Source: JBBIRG01 sp964410965 (lineage in GTDB: Bacteria > CLD3 > SB21 > JBBIRG01). From it: a DNA stretch of 64,000 bases. Position 1 is the stretch's first letter; the number at the start of each line of letters is the position of its first letter. A program made the position numbers and the translations under genes. The stretch lies in contig CAYPIY010000001.1 of the NCBI GenBank assembly GCA_964410965.1, positions 124,001 to 188,000 on the forward strand, in the 5' to 3' direction. The notes beneath the pieces are model-generated. The model did not search any database. It was given only the letters and a program-made list of their open reading frames with translations, and was not told where the DNA came from. This document shows, in pieces, positions 25,140 to 33,313 of the stretch.

Positions 25140-25508
25140 GTGTATCAAAATATGTTTGGTGGGTACATAACTAAGTTAGACAATCATCAAACTAATTTTG
25201 GAGGTCGTCTGATTAAATTAGACGATCATCAAACTAAGTTCGGGGGTCGCCCAATTAAGATCGGAAGCTTCGCAACTAAGATCGGCGGGTGTCAAACTAA
25301 GTTCGGAAGATGCGTAACTAAGTTAGACGGGCATCTCATTAAGTTTTACGGTCGTCCAACTAAGTTTGGGAGGTGCCAAACTAATATCGATGATCGCACA
25401 ACTAAGATTGATGAGCCCCAAACAATGATTGACAGTCACAAAACAAAGATTGGACGTCGTCATAGAAAGATAGGAGTGTACAGAACAAAGTTGATGATTC
25501 GAAATTAA
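25140..25508 (+). CDS. Heptapeptide tandem-repeat protein (16 units), unknown function
   Basis: An open frame of 122 codons from GTG 25140 (ATG 25152 is an alternative). After ten leading residues, it consists entirely of sixteen 7-residue units with consensus T-K-[ILF]-[GD]-x-[HRC]-x (for example TKLDNHQ, TKFGGRP, TKIGGCQ). The array ends exactly at the TAA stop, and an intrinsic terminator begins 8 bases later, which argues for an expressed unit. The product would be basic, with His and Cys recurring at position 6 or nearby. No signal peptide, no known family. Shine-Dalgarno is weak (AGAG), so a non-coding minisatellite is the alternative. Confidence 0.5.
   Translation: MYQNMFGGYITKLDNHQTNFGGRLIKLDDHQTKFGGRPIKIGSFATKIGGCQTKFGRCVTKLDGHLIKFYGRPTKFGRCQTNIDDRTTKIDEPQTMIDSHKTKIGRRHRKIGVYRTKLMIRN
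25170..25505. repeat. 21-bp tandem repeat, 16 units
   Basis: Sixteen consecutive 21-base units without a single indel, each opening with ACTAAG or a close variant (ATTAAG, ACAAAG). Later units are more diverged than early ones. The first unit begins at 25170, in frame with the GTG at 25140, and the last ends at the stop codon. Confidence 0.9.
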
Positions 25509-25515
25509 AAACTGC

Positions 25516-25553
25516 CAATCGTAAGATTTGATTATTACGATTGAATTTTTTTT
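25516..25553 (+). terminator. Intrinsic terminator after the heptapeptide-repeat frame
   Basis: Perfect 9-bp stem CAATCGTAA / TTACGATTG with a 10-base loop, then AA and eight T. Confidence 0.8.
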
Positions 25554-25750
25554 CTGCTCACAAAAACGCTGTATTATCAAGTGTTTATAACTGTGTTGAT
25601 TTTTTTCAACATTTATTGACTTTCTATCCTGTTGATTTTTAGAGGTTTTTTCAAAGACAATGAAATCATTTTCATGTGCCTGTGAAAAAAAAACAACACA
25701 GTCATTCACTGCATTAAGTGATAAATCACGATTTTTCAATCATCAGATTT

Positions 25751-25778
25751 TTGGCATTCAATTTGTTGTATATAAGAT
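25751..25778 (+). promoter_or_regulatory. Promoter candidate of the small basic coiled-coil-like gene
   Basis: TTGGCA (25751-25756), 16-base spacer, TAAGAT (25773-25778). A small hairpin, GCAGT-TTTG-ACTGC (25781-25794), lies near the expected transcript start. Confidence 0.5.
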
Positions 25779-25839
25779 CAGCAGTTTTGACTGCGGATAA
25801 ATGACAGAGTTCAACGAAACCGAAAAGGAGGTGAACAAA

Positions 25840-26208
25840 ATGTCTAAGATCAAAATCCGCAAACTCTCTGTAACCCAGATACAGATGGATAAAGATGTTG
25901 TGGCCGCGCTGGAAAAAGTCGAAGGTTACAATCCCAATCAGCCGGAACTGACGCTGGATCAGGTGAAGAAACTGATGAACGAGATGGACGCTGTGCATAA
26001 TCTGAAAGTCCAGACCGAAGCCGCGCTGAAAACGGTTACCGACGATACCTACGCCAAATTCAACGAATTCCACGACATCATTCTGCGCGTGAAGAAACAG
26101 GTGAAGGCGCAGTTCGGCGAAGACTCGAACGAAGCGCAGGCGCTGGGAATGAAGAAGAAATCGGAGTATAAATCCGGCGGAAGAAAAAAGAAGGAAAATG
26201 CCGCTTAG
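25840..26208 (+). CDS. Small basic protein of unknown function, probably helical
   Basis: A 122-residue protein. The frame is open further upstream, but a near-perfect Shine-Dalgarno AAGGAGGTGA lies 5-6 bases before the ATG at 25840, so MSKIKIRKLSVTQIQMDK is the true N-terminus. The middle (residues about 45-95) is predicted helical or coiled-coil by its heptad-like pattern, followed by VKKQVKAQFGEDSNEAQALG and a very basic tail (KKKSEYKSGGRKKK), which suggests nucleic-acid contact. Short proteins of similar design with KAQYGxDS-type motifs occur in several phyla without known function. It has its own promoter and terminator, and its strong ribosome binding site suggests high expression. Confidence 0.85.
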   Translation: MSKIKIRKLSVTQIQMDKDVVAALEKVEGYNPNQPELTLDQVKKLMNEMDAVHNLKVQTEAALKTVTDDTYAKFNEFHDIILRVKKQVKAQFGEDSNEAQALGMKKKSEYKSGGRKKKENAA

Positions 26209-26233
26209 TTAACGGTTCGTGATTCCTCCTGTG

Positions 26234-26263
26234 AAGCCGCTCCACAAGGGCGGCTTTTTTTTT
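26234..26263 (+). terminator. Intrinsic terminator of the small basic protein gene
   Basis: AAGCCGC / GCGGCTT stem with a 9-base loop and a run of nine T. Confidence 0.85.
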
Positions 26264-26970
26264 ATCGGTCAGTTTACGATACATCCCGATACGCTCCGCT
26301 TTCGGGATTACCCGAACGGACGTATTGATTGTTAAAAAAAGAATCTCCCTTCGATTAGACCGCGCAGGCGATCGTATCGAGAAGCGGTCACATCTCGATA
26401 CATCCTTCGTTCGTCCCGATAAATCGGGACTCATTCAGTTCTACTCGATGCGACAATCGCTTTTGTTCACACACAATAATATCTACGTTATTAAGAAAGC
26501 AGATAACCGTCTCGGACTAACGGAAACATAAAATGTGTCGCCTCGAGTAGATTCACGAGCAAAGCGAGTGGATCGTATCGAGAGGTGACTATTAAGAAAA
26601 AAATACATTTCGATATGCGTTTTTTCTCAAAATATGAGAATAAATAATGACCATGTTCCCTATACTCTCATCTCGTTCCACGGGATAACTACTAACGAAC
26701 ATACGGTCACATCTCGATACGTACTTCGTTCGTCCCGCTAAATCGGGACTCATTCAGTCCTACTCGATGCGGCATTTGCTTTTGTTCTTTTTAACACAAA
26801 TAATTCGTCGGTTCGAGTACGCCGAAGGCGGTATCGAGAACCGGCTGGAAAAATAACAATGAAAAACGCTGACAGTTCGCGTTACAATCGGGACAGCCTG
26901 TCACTTACGAACATACAGTCACAACCCGATCCCTCGTTAAACTCGGGTCAAGTCAGGTCTGGATGCGGCA
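26264..26970. repeat. Cluster of degenerate REP-like elements (CTCGATAC family)
   Basis: Gene-free stretch with at least four related blocks: 26354-26455, 26537-26590, 26700-26790 and 26805-26845, with a weaker one at 26925-26970. Shared words are CTCGATAC, TTCGTTCGTCCCG, AATCGGGACTCATTCAG, CTACTCGATGCG and GTATCGAGA, arranged partly as inverted repeats (TCCCGATAAATCGGGA). The same family reappears at 46019-46115 and 46225-46275. No protein is likely here. Confidence 0.75.
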
Positions 26971-27053
26971 ACTCCTGAATTGACCGCACTTTTTTTTCAG
27001 CCGCAGACAAACTCAGCCCGTTAGTCATACAAAACCAAAACAGGTATTATCGC

Positions 27054-27082
27054 TTGACATTTCCTGAAATATTATTTAACTA
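27054..27082 (+). promoter_or_regulatory. Candidate promoter of the metal efflux operon
   Basis: Perfect TTGACA at 27054-27059 with a weak -10 (TAACTA, 27077-27082) after 17 bases, directly followed by an inverted repeat. A weak -10 is common in promoters that need an activator. Confidence 0.35.
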
Positions 27083-27084
27083 CA

Positions 27085-27110
27085 TCCGTTTTATAAGTAC
27101 AATAAACGGA
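27085..27110. promoter_or_regulatory. Inverted repeat, candidate operator of the efflux operon
   Basis: TCCGTTTTAT and ATAAACGGA face each other across 7 bases, one base short of perfect symmetry, just downstream of the candidate promoter and 33 bases before the first gene. It could bind a metal-responsive regulator; none is encoded nearby. Confidence 0.35.
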
Positions 27111-27142
27111 ACGAAACCGGCAAGAAACCCATTCGACAACCG

Positions 27143-27481
27143 ATGTTTCAGAATCACCATCAACATATCAAACATCTAAGCCTGTTTTTGCTTTCCTATT
27201 TATTGGTTCTCTTTCTTCACTCTGAAACCGGTTTCATTTCTCACGATGATGACGATCATCATTCCCATGATTTCTGCGTCATTGTGAAGCACGTCGCGGT
27301 TTCCGTCCAGAAAAGCAATCAAGCCCCGGTCCTTCCCGGCTATCCGGACGGACTGTCGGTTTCGATTCAGACCGAAGCGCTGTTTCCCGGTTTAACCGTA
27401 TCAAACCATTTTCCTTTTACCGGACCGTACCCCTTTACCTCTTTTAGTACTTACCTTCGTAATTGTCAAATACGCATTTGA
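27143..27481 (+). CDS. Small exported His/Asp-rich protein heading the metal efflux operon
   Basis: A 112-residue protein with an N-terminal hydrophobic export signal (about residues 10-28, LSLFLLSYLLVLFLHSE) followed by a metal-ligand cluster HDDDDHHSHD (residues 34-43). The rest is low in recognisable motifs, with a Pro/Phe-rich C-terminus. Its place directly ahead of a three-gene heavy-metal RND system suggests a periplasmic metal-binding or sensing accessory protein. There is no clear Shine-Dalgarno site; start by longest frame including the signal. The assignment rests on composition and context only. Confidence 0.6.
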   Translation: MFQNHHQHIKHLSLFLLSYLLVLFLHSETGFISHDDDDHHSHDFCVIVKHVAVSVQKSNQAPVLPGYPDGLSVSIQTEALFPGLTVSNHFPFTGPYPFTSFSTYLRNCQIRI

Positions 27482-27559
27482 TCGTTTCGGCTCCTTTCGC
27501 CGCCTGATTTTTCAGATTTCTGAAAAAAACCGAATCATTCATTTTGGGAGAACGATACG

Positions 27560-28831
27560 ATGCGTGTAATCATTTTAATCTTCATTATATTCGCGGCTCT
27601 GATTCTTCCGAACGCCTACGGTCAAAAGGAGGACACAGGTAAAGCCGTTTCCTTATTCGAGGCTGTCCGGATCGGACTGGAACATAATCCCGATGTTGCC
27701 CGATCGGCGGGAAGGATCAAATCGGCCGATGGACGATTCTGGCAGGGCATTTCACCGCCTAAAACCGGATTCAGCATCGATTATGAGTTCGTACCCGCGG
27801 GAAAAAGCCTTAGCCGTTCCGGCGAAAAAACGATCGGTATCACCCAGTCGTTTGAGTTTCCTTCGGTTTATTTTCTGAAAGCCGGCATACTGTCCGGGGA
27901 AATGTCCGTAGCCACTCTTGAGCATAAGTATCAGCGCCTGATCGTCATGAGTCAGATTCGTGAGGCGTATTACCGGGCTTTGGCTTCCCGGCGTTTATTC
28001 GCCCTGGCAGAAGAAAACGCCTTGATCGCTTTGCAAATATACCGGAAATCCGAAGCCCGCAGCGGCATCGGCGAAGGAAACCGCCTCGAACGGCTGGCCG
28101 CAGGCATCCAATACGCAGAATCCGGGAACCAGCTTGAAGCCGCCCGCCTGCAGTCGGAAACCTCTCTAGCGGAACTGAGCGCAGTCACGGCAACGAGCAT
28201 GGAACCAGGAGAACGGATCGTTTCCCTGACCGACAGCATGATTTATGTTCCGCTCACTATGACCGCCGATGAATATTTTGAAAAGGCCAGAACGGATCAC
28301 CCGCTAGCCCGCATTAAAAACGCGGAAATGAAAATCCGCACACTGAACAGCCGGCTGGCCTGGTCGTCTTTCCTTCCCGATTTCAGTGTCGGTTATTTCC
28401 GGCAGTCGTCCGAAGGCCGTTCCGGGTATTATGGCGTTTCATTCGGGATGAGCATTCCTCTATGGTTTATGTTCGACCAGCGCGGAAAGATCAGGGAAGC
28501 CGGCGCGAACCGTCATATCGCCGAATCCGATCACCGGTCGTTCCTGACGGCCCTTCGCAGGGACATCGGACTGGCCCACGCGGATTGCAGGAAGTCCGGG
28601 AAACAATACCTTCAGTACCGTCAGGAGATCCTGCCCCAGGCGGAAGAAATGCACCGGATCGCTTTGCGGAGTTACGAGTCGGGTGAACTCACCTACTTAG
28701 AATACCTTCAGGCCCGGCAAATGTATATCGGCTCAAAAAGCAAATATACCGAAACCCTGCTGGACTACCATCTCGCGGTAATTAAGCTGGAGAAGGCCGC
28801 GGGATTCACTCTAACCGGACAGGAGCCGTAA
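27560..28831 (+). CDS. Outer membrane efflux channel, TolC/CzcC family
   Basis: A 423-residue TolC-superfamily protein that would form the outer-membrane duct of the tripartite pump. It has a signal peptide (residues 1-21, cut after NAYG), two repeats of the outer-membrane efflux protein domain (about 30-215 and 240-415) with long helical stretches, and the usual LFEAVRIGLEHNPDV start. GGGAG lies upstream of the ATG. It ends 1 base before the next gene, so the three pump genes form one operon. Closest in design to CzcC/CusC; metal specificity is not determined by this subunit. Confidence 0.9.
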   Translation: MRVIILIFIIFAALILPNAYGQKEDTGKAVSLFEAVRIGLEHNPDVARSAGRIKSADGRFWQGISPPKTGFSIDYEFVPAGKSLSRSGEKTIGITQSFEFPSVYFLKAGILSGEMSVATLEHKYQRLIVMSQIREAYYRALASRRLFALAEENALIALQIYRKSEARSGIGEGNRLERLAAGIQYAESGNQLEAARLQSETSLAELSAVTATSMEPGERIVSLTDSMIYVPLTMTADEYFEKARTDHPLARIKNAEMKIRTLNSRLAWSSFLPDFSVGYFRQSSEGRSGYYGVSFGMSIPLWFMFDQRGKIREAGANRHIAESDHRSFLTALRRDIGLAHADCRKSGKQYLQYRQEILPQAEEMHRIALRSYESGELTYLEYLQARQMYIGSKSKYTETLLDYHLAVIKLEKAAGFTLTGQEP

Positions 28832-28832
28832 T

Positions 28833-30002
28833 ATGAAAGTTCAGAAATTTCTATTCATTTTGCCGTTCATGCTTTGCCTTGTTTTGCCGGCTTGCCGAAA
28901 GGAACACCAACATGAGGAATCCGTGCATGAAAAAAAACCGGACAGGCATGAGGAAATCATCAGGCTCACATCTCAAGCTGTCAGTGAAACCGGCATCCGG
29001 ACGGAACCGGTGATGCCCGAAACCCTCGCCGGATTTATCTCAATCCCCGCCCGTGTTACAGTGAACCAGGATATGGAAGCGCATGTCGGAACCCTGATTT
29101 CCGGACGGATCAGGAAAGTCCAGGCAAAGCTCGGGGACTATGTACGCGCAGGACAGACCCTGCTTGTTATCGAGAGCCTGGAAATCGGCGAAATCAAAGC
29201 GGGTTACTTCAGGGCGAAAGCGTCCACGGATTACACTCGGTCAAATTTCGAGCGCCAGAAAAAACTTCTCGACGATAACGTCGGTTCCCGGAAAAATTAC
29301 CAGGAAGCGCTGTCCGAATTTGAAAAAGCGAAAGCGGACCTCAAAGCGGCCGACGAGAAATTTCATTCCATCGGGCTTACCGACCACGATCCCGATTCCA
29401 CCGAAGATCATGTTTCGGGCGCCCTTGCCGTCACCGCGCCGATCAGCGGCCTGATCACCGAACGGAACGTGGTTACCGGCCAGATGCTGGATCCTTCCGG
29501 TACGGCGTTTAAAATAATCGATATCCGCTCGGTATGGATCGACGGATCCATTTATGAAAAAGACATCCCTCATGCGGCGCTTTCCTCACCGGCGCGATTC
29601 ACGGCAATCGCCTATCCGGAAGAAGTGTTTGAAGGTACCGTCACGTATATCGGACAGACAATCGACGAAAAAACGCGCACGCTGCTGGTGCGCTCCACTT
29701 TCGATAATCCGCGTTTCAGGCTCCGGCCGCAGATGTTCGGCGAACTGATGATTCACTCCGGCCGGCCTGTCCCGGCAATCTACCTTCCCGGTGAAGCGAT
29801 CGTCAGGATTCAGGACGCCCAATACGTTTTCGTGCAAACCGATTCCGTATCGTTTGAAAAACGGCCTGTTGAAACGGGCGCCGTCATTGGCAACCGTGTC
29901 GAAATCCGCAAAGGGCTCAGCGAGGGGGAAACGGTGGCGGTGAAAGGCGTTTTTTACCTGAAATCGGAACTGCTGAAACACGAACTCGGAGAGGAACATT
30001 AA
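28833..30002 (+). CDS. Periplasmic adaptor of heavy-metal RND efflux (CzcB/CusB-like), lipoprotein
   Basis: A 389-residue membrane fusion protein. It has a lipoprotein signal with lipobox VLPAC (Cys21), then a His-rich stretch (EHQHEESVHEKKPDRHEE, 24-41) likely to bind metal. The adaptor fold follows: a biotinyl-lipoyl-like half (GTLISGRIRKVQAKLGDYVRAGQ), an alpha-helical hairpin (about 125-180), the second lipoyl half (VTAPISGLITERNVVTGQ) and a beta-barrel / proximal domain to the end. AGGAG precedes the ATG. It overlaps no gene; czcA-like begins 1 base after its stop. Confidence 0.92.
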   Translation: MKVQKFLFILPFMLCLVLPACRKEHQHEESVHEKKPDRHEEIIRLTSQAVSETGIRTEPVMPETLAGFISIPARVTVNQDMEAHVGTLISGRIRKVQAKLGDYVRAGQTLLVIESLEIGEIKAGYFRAKASTDYTRSNFERQKKLLDDNVGSRKNYQEALSEFEKAKADLKAADEKFHSIGLTDHDPDSTEDHVSGALAVTAPISGLITERNVVTGQMLDPSGTAFKIIDIRSVWIDGSIYEKDIPHAALSSPARFTAIAYPEEVFEGTVTYIGQTIDEKTRTLLVRSTFDNPRFRLRPQMFGELMIHSGRPVPAIYLPGEAIVRIQDAQYVFVQTDSVSFEKRPVETGAVIGNRVEIRKGLSEGETVAVKGVFYLKSELLKHELGEEH

Positions 30003-30003
30003 C

Positions 30004-33000
30004 ATGCTGGAACGAATCCTATCCTGTACCCTTAAACGCAGGGCGGCCGTGCTGTTTATTACGGCAGTCCTTGCCGCTGCCGGACTGTATTCGCTGACGC
30101 AGCTCCCCGTCGACGCGTTTCCGGACGTAACCAATAATCAGGTCGAGATCGTAAGTCATGCCGACGGCCTGTCCGCGCTGGAGATCGAAAGGTTTGTCAC
30201 CTTGCCGGTCGAAACCGCCATGCGGGGCCTGCCCGGAGTGCGAGAGATGCGGTCGGTCACCAAATTCGGGCTGTCGATCGTCACCCTCGTGTTCGACGAT
30301 GACGTCGACGTGTATTTCGCCCGTCAGCTTGTGTCGGAACGGATCGCCGAAGCCAGGGTAAACATTCCCGAACACGTAAACATATCCATGGGTCCCGTTG
30401 CCACGGTCATGGGCGAAATCTACCAGTACACACTTGACGGGGAAATACCGGCCGATTCCGCGACGAAAATCAAGTATCTGACCGAACTCCGGTCGCTGCA
30501 GGAATGGGTTGTGACGCCGCTTTTAAAAAACATTCCCGGCGTGAACGAAATCAATTCATTCGGGGGTTATTTCCGGCAGGTTCAGGTCATCGTATCGCCC
30601 GAAAGGATGGCCAAATTCGGCGTTACGATCGATGAAGTGGAACGGGCGGTACGCAGCAACAACCGGAATACCGGCGGGAATATCCTTGAGAAAGACGCCG
30701 GTCAGGCGATCATACGGAGCATCGGTTTGATCGCATCCGTCGGGGACATTGAAAACATCGTGCTCCGTGCCAGTGGCGGCACCCCGGTACTGCTGAAACA
30801 CGTAGCGGACATCCTCAACGGCGAAGCGGTACGTCAGGGCGCCGCATTGAAAAACGGGACTGAGGAATGCGTCGGGGGCATCGTCATGATGCTCCGCGGC
30901 GAAAACAGCCGGGAGGTCGTAAACCGCGTTAAGGAAAAAGCGGACGAAATCAATGAAAGCAGTCTCCTTCCGGACGGGATCAAAATCGTACCCTATTACG
31001 ACCGGAGCCATATCGTGAACGCGAGCGTCGGAACAGTGGGCCGAGCCCTGCTCGAAGGAGCGGTACTTGTCATGATCGTACTTTACCTTTTCCTCATGAG
31101 TTTCAGGGGCAGCGCGGTCGTGCTGATCGCCCTTCCTTTATCGCTGCTGATTACGTTCATGATCATGAAACTGACCGGACTGAGCGCCAACCTCATGTCT
31201 CTGGGCGGTCTTGCCATATCCATCGGCATGATTATCGACGCGACGATCATACAGGTGGAAAACGTTCAGCGGCATCTTTCGGATAAAGGTCACGCACAGG
31301 CGCCGCTCAGCTCAGTCCTGAAAGCGGTGATCGAAGTCCGGAACCCGAGCCTGTTCGGCGAACTGATCATCGCCATGACGTTCATCCCGATCCTTTCGCT
31401 GGAAGGCATCGAGGGGAAAATGTTCGCTCCGCTGGCCTATACTGTCATCATCGCGCTTCTGGCTTCGCTGCTTCTCTCGGTCTTTGTCATCCCTGTCATC
31501 TGCTCGATATTCCTCAGGCCGGGAAATGACAACGAAAACAAGATCATGAACGGAATACGCAAAGCTTACCTTCCGGTGCTTGAATTTTCCATAAAACGTA
31601 AAAAATCAACCCTGACTGCTGCCGGTTTCCTGCTTCTGATCGCTCTGCTCATCATTCCCGGGCTCGGGACGGAATTCATTCCGGTCATGGACGAGGATGC
31701 GTTTGATATGGACATTCAGCTTCTGCCGGGCACTTCCCTGAGCAAAGCGATCGAAGTGAACCGCCTGGCCGGGGAGAAACTGAGCCGGTTCGGGGAACTG
31801 GATGTTACGGTCGCACGGATCGGCCAGACAGGAGTTGCACTCGATGCCCGCGGCGTGGAAAAAACGGGATACGTAGGCGTTCTGAAACCGAAAGCAGACA
31901 GACATGAAAATCAAAGCCGCGAGGAACTGGCCGAAGCCATGCGCCGGGCATTGTCATCCATCCCGGGCATCAGCTTCGGATTCAGCCAGCCGATCCAGTG
32001 CCGCATCGATGAGATCGTTGCAGGCACACGGGCCCAGCTGATTGTCAGGCTTTTCGGCGATAATCTGACTCTTCTTAAAAACAAAGCCGACGAAATCGGG
32101 CGAATCCTCGCGTCCGTCGAAGGCGTAACGGACCTGAATATAGAGAAAATATCCGGCCAGCCATACATGAATATATCAATCGACAGGCGCCGGATCGCTA
32201 GATACGGCCTGAATATCGATGACGTACAGAACGTCATTGACCTTGCCGTCGCGGGCATGCCGGTATCCTCATACTATGAGGAAAGCCGTAATTACGACAT
32301 TATCATACGCCTGCCCGAAGAACACCGGAATTCAGCCGAGGCCATCGGTAATATTTTAGTATCCGCTCCCGGCGGAATGAGCCTTCCGATCGCCCAGCTG
32401 GCGGACATCGAAATGACCGAGGGTCCCCTGCAGATCAGCCGCGAAGACGGTCTGCGGCGCATCGGGATCGAGATGAACGTGCAGGGACGGGACATCGGAT
32501 CGGTGGTCGCTGAGGCAAAACAGAGGATCAGGGAAAACGTAACGCTGCCCGGTGGATATATGATCACCTGGGGAGGGCAGTTCGAAAACCAGCAGCGAGC
32601 GATGAGAAAACTCGCCGTCATCGGGCCCGCTGTGATCGCCGGTATCTTTCTTCTTCTGTTCATTTCGTTCCGGTCTGTCCGTCCGGCGCTGCTGGTCATG
32701 CTGAATCTCCCATTCGCCCTGATCGGCGGGGTCATTTCATTATACCTGTCGGGTATGTATCTTTCCGTTCCGGCCTCCGTGGGTTTCATCGTCTTATTCG
32801 GCGTCGCAGTCCTTAACGGAGTTGTGCTGGTATCGAAGATCATACAGCTCAGGGATGAAGGCGTACCTGTTTCCGAAGCGGTAAAGCTTGGGTGCTTAAA
32901 CCGTCTGCGGCCCGTTCTGATGACCGCGACCATAACCGTATTCAGCCTCATCCCGATGCTTTTCGCCTCGGGTACGGGTTCGGAGATACAGAAACCGCTT

Positions 33001-33138
33001 GCCTCAGTGGTAGTCGGCGGCCTGATCACTTCAACTCTCCTGACGCTGGTTCTGATACCCACGATGTACGAACGGTTTGAACGAAAGCGGGAACATAAAA
33101 ACGGTTTTAATCCAGGAGAGGGATCCTGCATAAACTAG
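30004..33138 (+). CDS. Heavy-metal efflux RND permease, CzcA/CusA family
   Basis: The 1044-residue inner-membrane proton/metal antiporter of the pump. The full RND layout is present: an N-terminal transmembrane helix (residues about 14-30), porter loop 1, helices 2-6 from about 340, porter loop 2 (about 560-860) and a C-terminal helix bundle. The opening LPVDAFPDVTNNQVEI and the helix 4 sequence GMIIDATIIQVENV (about 408-421) are typical of the heavy-metal subfamily. Helix 4 resembles the DAxI form of monovalent-cation (Cu/Ag) pumps more than the DGAV form of Co/Zn/Cd pumps, but this is a weak guide. GAGAGG lies upstream of the start. Last gene of the operon, closed by the 33239-33270 hairpin. 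Confidence 0.95.
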   Translation: MLERILSCTLKRRAAVLFITAVLAAAGLYSLTQLPVDAFPDVTNNQVEIVSHADGLSALEIERFVTLPVETAMRGLPGVREMRSVTKFGLSIVTLVFDDDVDVYFARQLVSERIAEARVNIPEHVNISMGPVATVMGEIYQYTLDGEIPADSATKIKYLTELRSLQEWVVTPLLKNIPGVNEINSFGGYFRQVQVIVSPERMAKFGVTIDEVERAVRSNNRNTGGNILEKDAGQAIIRSIGLIASVGDIENIVLRASGGTPVLLKHVADILNGEAVRQGAALKNGTEECVGGIVMMLRGENSREVVNRVKEKADEINESSLLPDGIKIVPYYDRSHIVNASVGTVGRALLEGAVLVMIVLYLFLMSFRGSAVVLIALPLSLLITFMIMKLTGLSANLMSLGGLAISIGMIIDATIIQVENVQRHLSDKGHAQAPLSSVLKAVIEVRNPSLFGELIIAMTFIPILSLEGIEGKMFAPLAYTVIIALLASLLLSVFVIPVICSIFLRPGNDNENKIMNGIRKAYLPVLEFSIKRKKSTLTAAGFLLLIALLIIPGLGTEFIPVMDEDAFDMDIQLLPGTSLSKAIEVNRLAGEKLSRFGELDVTVARIGQTGVALDARGVEKTGYVGVLKPKADRHENQSREELAEAMRRALSSIPGISFGFSQPIQCRIDEIVAGTRAQLIVRLFGDNLTLLKNKADEIGRILASVEGVTDLNIEKISGQPYMNISIDRRRIARYGLNIDDVQNVIDLAVAGMPVSSYYEESRNYDIIIRLPEEHRNSAEAIGNILVSAPGGMSLPIAQLADIEMTEGPLQISREDGLRRIGIEMNVQGRDIGSVVAEAKQRIRENVTLPGGYMITWGGQFENQQRAMRKLAVIGPAVIAGIFLLLFISFRSVRPALLVMLNLPFALIGGVISLYLSGMYLSVPASVGFIVLFGVAVLNGVVLVSKIIQLRDEGVPVSEAVKLGCLNRLRPVLMTATITVFSLIPMLFASGTGSEIQKPLASVVVGGLITSTLLTLVLIPTMYERFERKREHKNGFNPGEGSCIN

Positions 33139-33238
33139 TGATAAATTATCATCCGGAGGAAGAACAGGATTCAATGTGATAATGTAAGCCTTAGGTTCCG
33201 GATTTCAGCTGATGATAAATCATTCACGGCTGACATTG

Positions 33239-33270
33239 AAAAAGGCTGTCTCAATTGAGACAGCCTTTAT
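33239..33270. terminator. Bidirectional terminator between converging operons
   Basis: A perfect palindrome of 28 bases (arms AAAGGCTGTCTCAA / TTGAGACAGCCTTT) with A-rich and T-rich flanks. It lies between the RND operon (plus) and the 1700-residue protein gene (minus). Confidence 0.85.
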
Positions 33271-33313
33271 AATTTAAATGTTAAACTTCGGGAAGAAGTT
33301 TATTTTCTCCTTC

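Noticed and set aside
9278..25553. Genomic island integrated into tRNA-Gln
   Set aside because: No integrase gene and no repeated copy of the tRNA 3' end are visible at the far side. The tRNA is simply adjacent.
25323..25739. A 138-codon minus-strand frame over the heptapeptide repeat
   Set aside because: It runs antisense through the repeat and terminator, lacks a ribosome binding site, and the plus-strand frame matches the repeat ends and stop far better.
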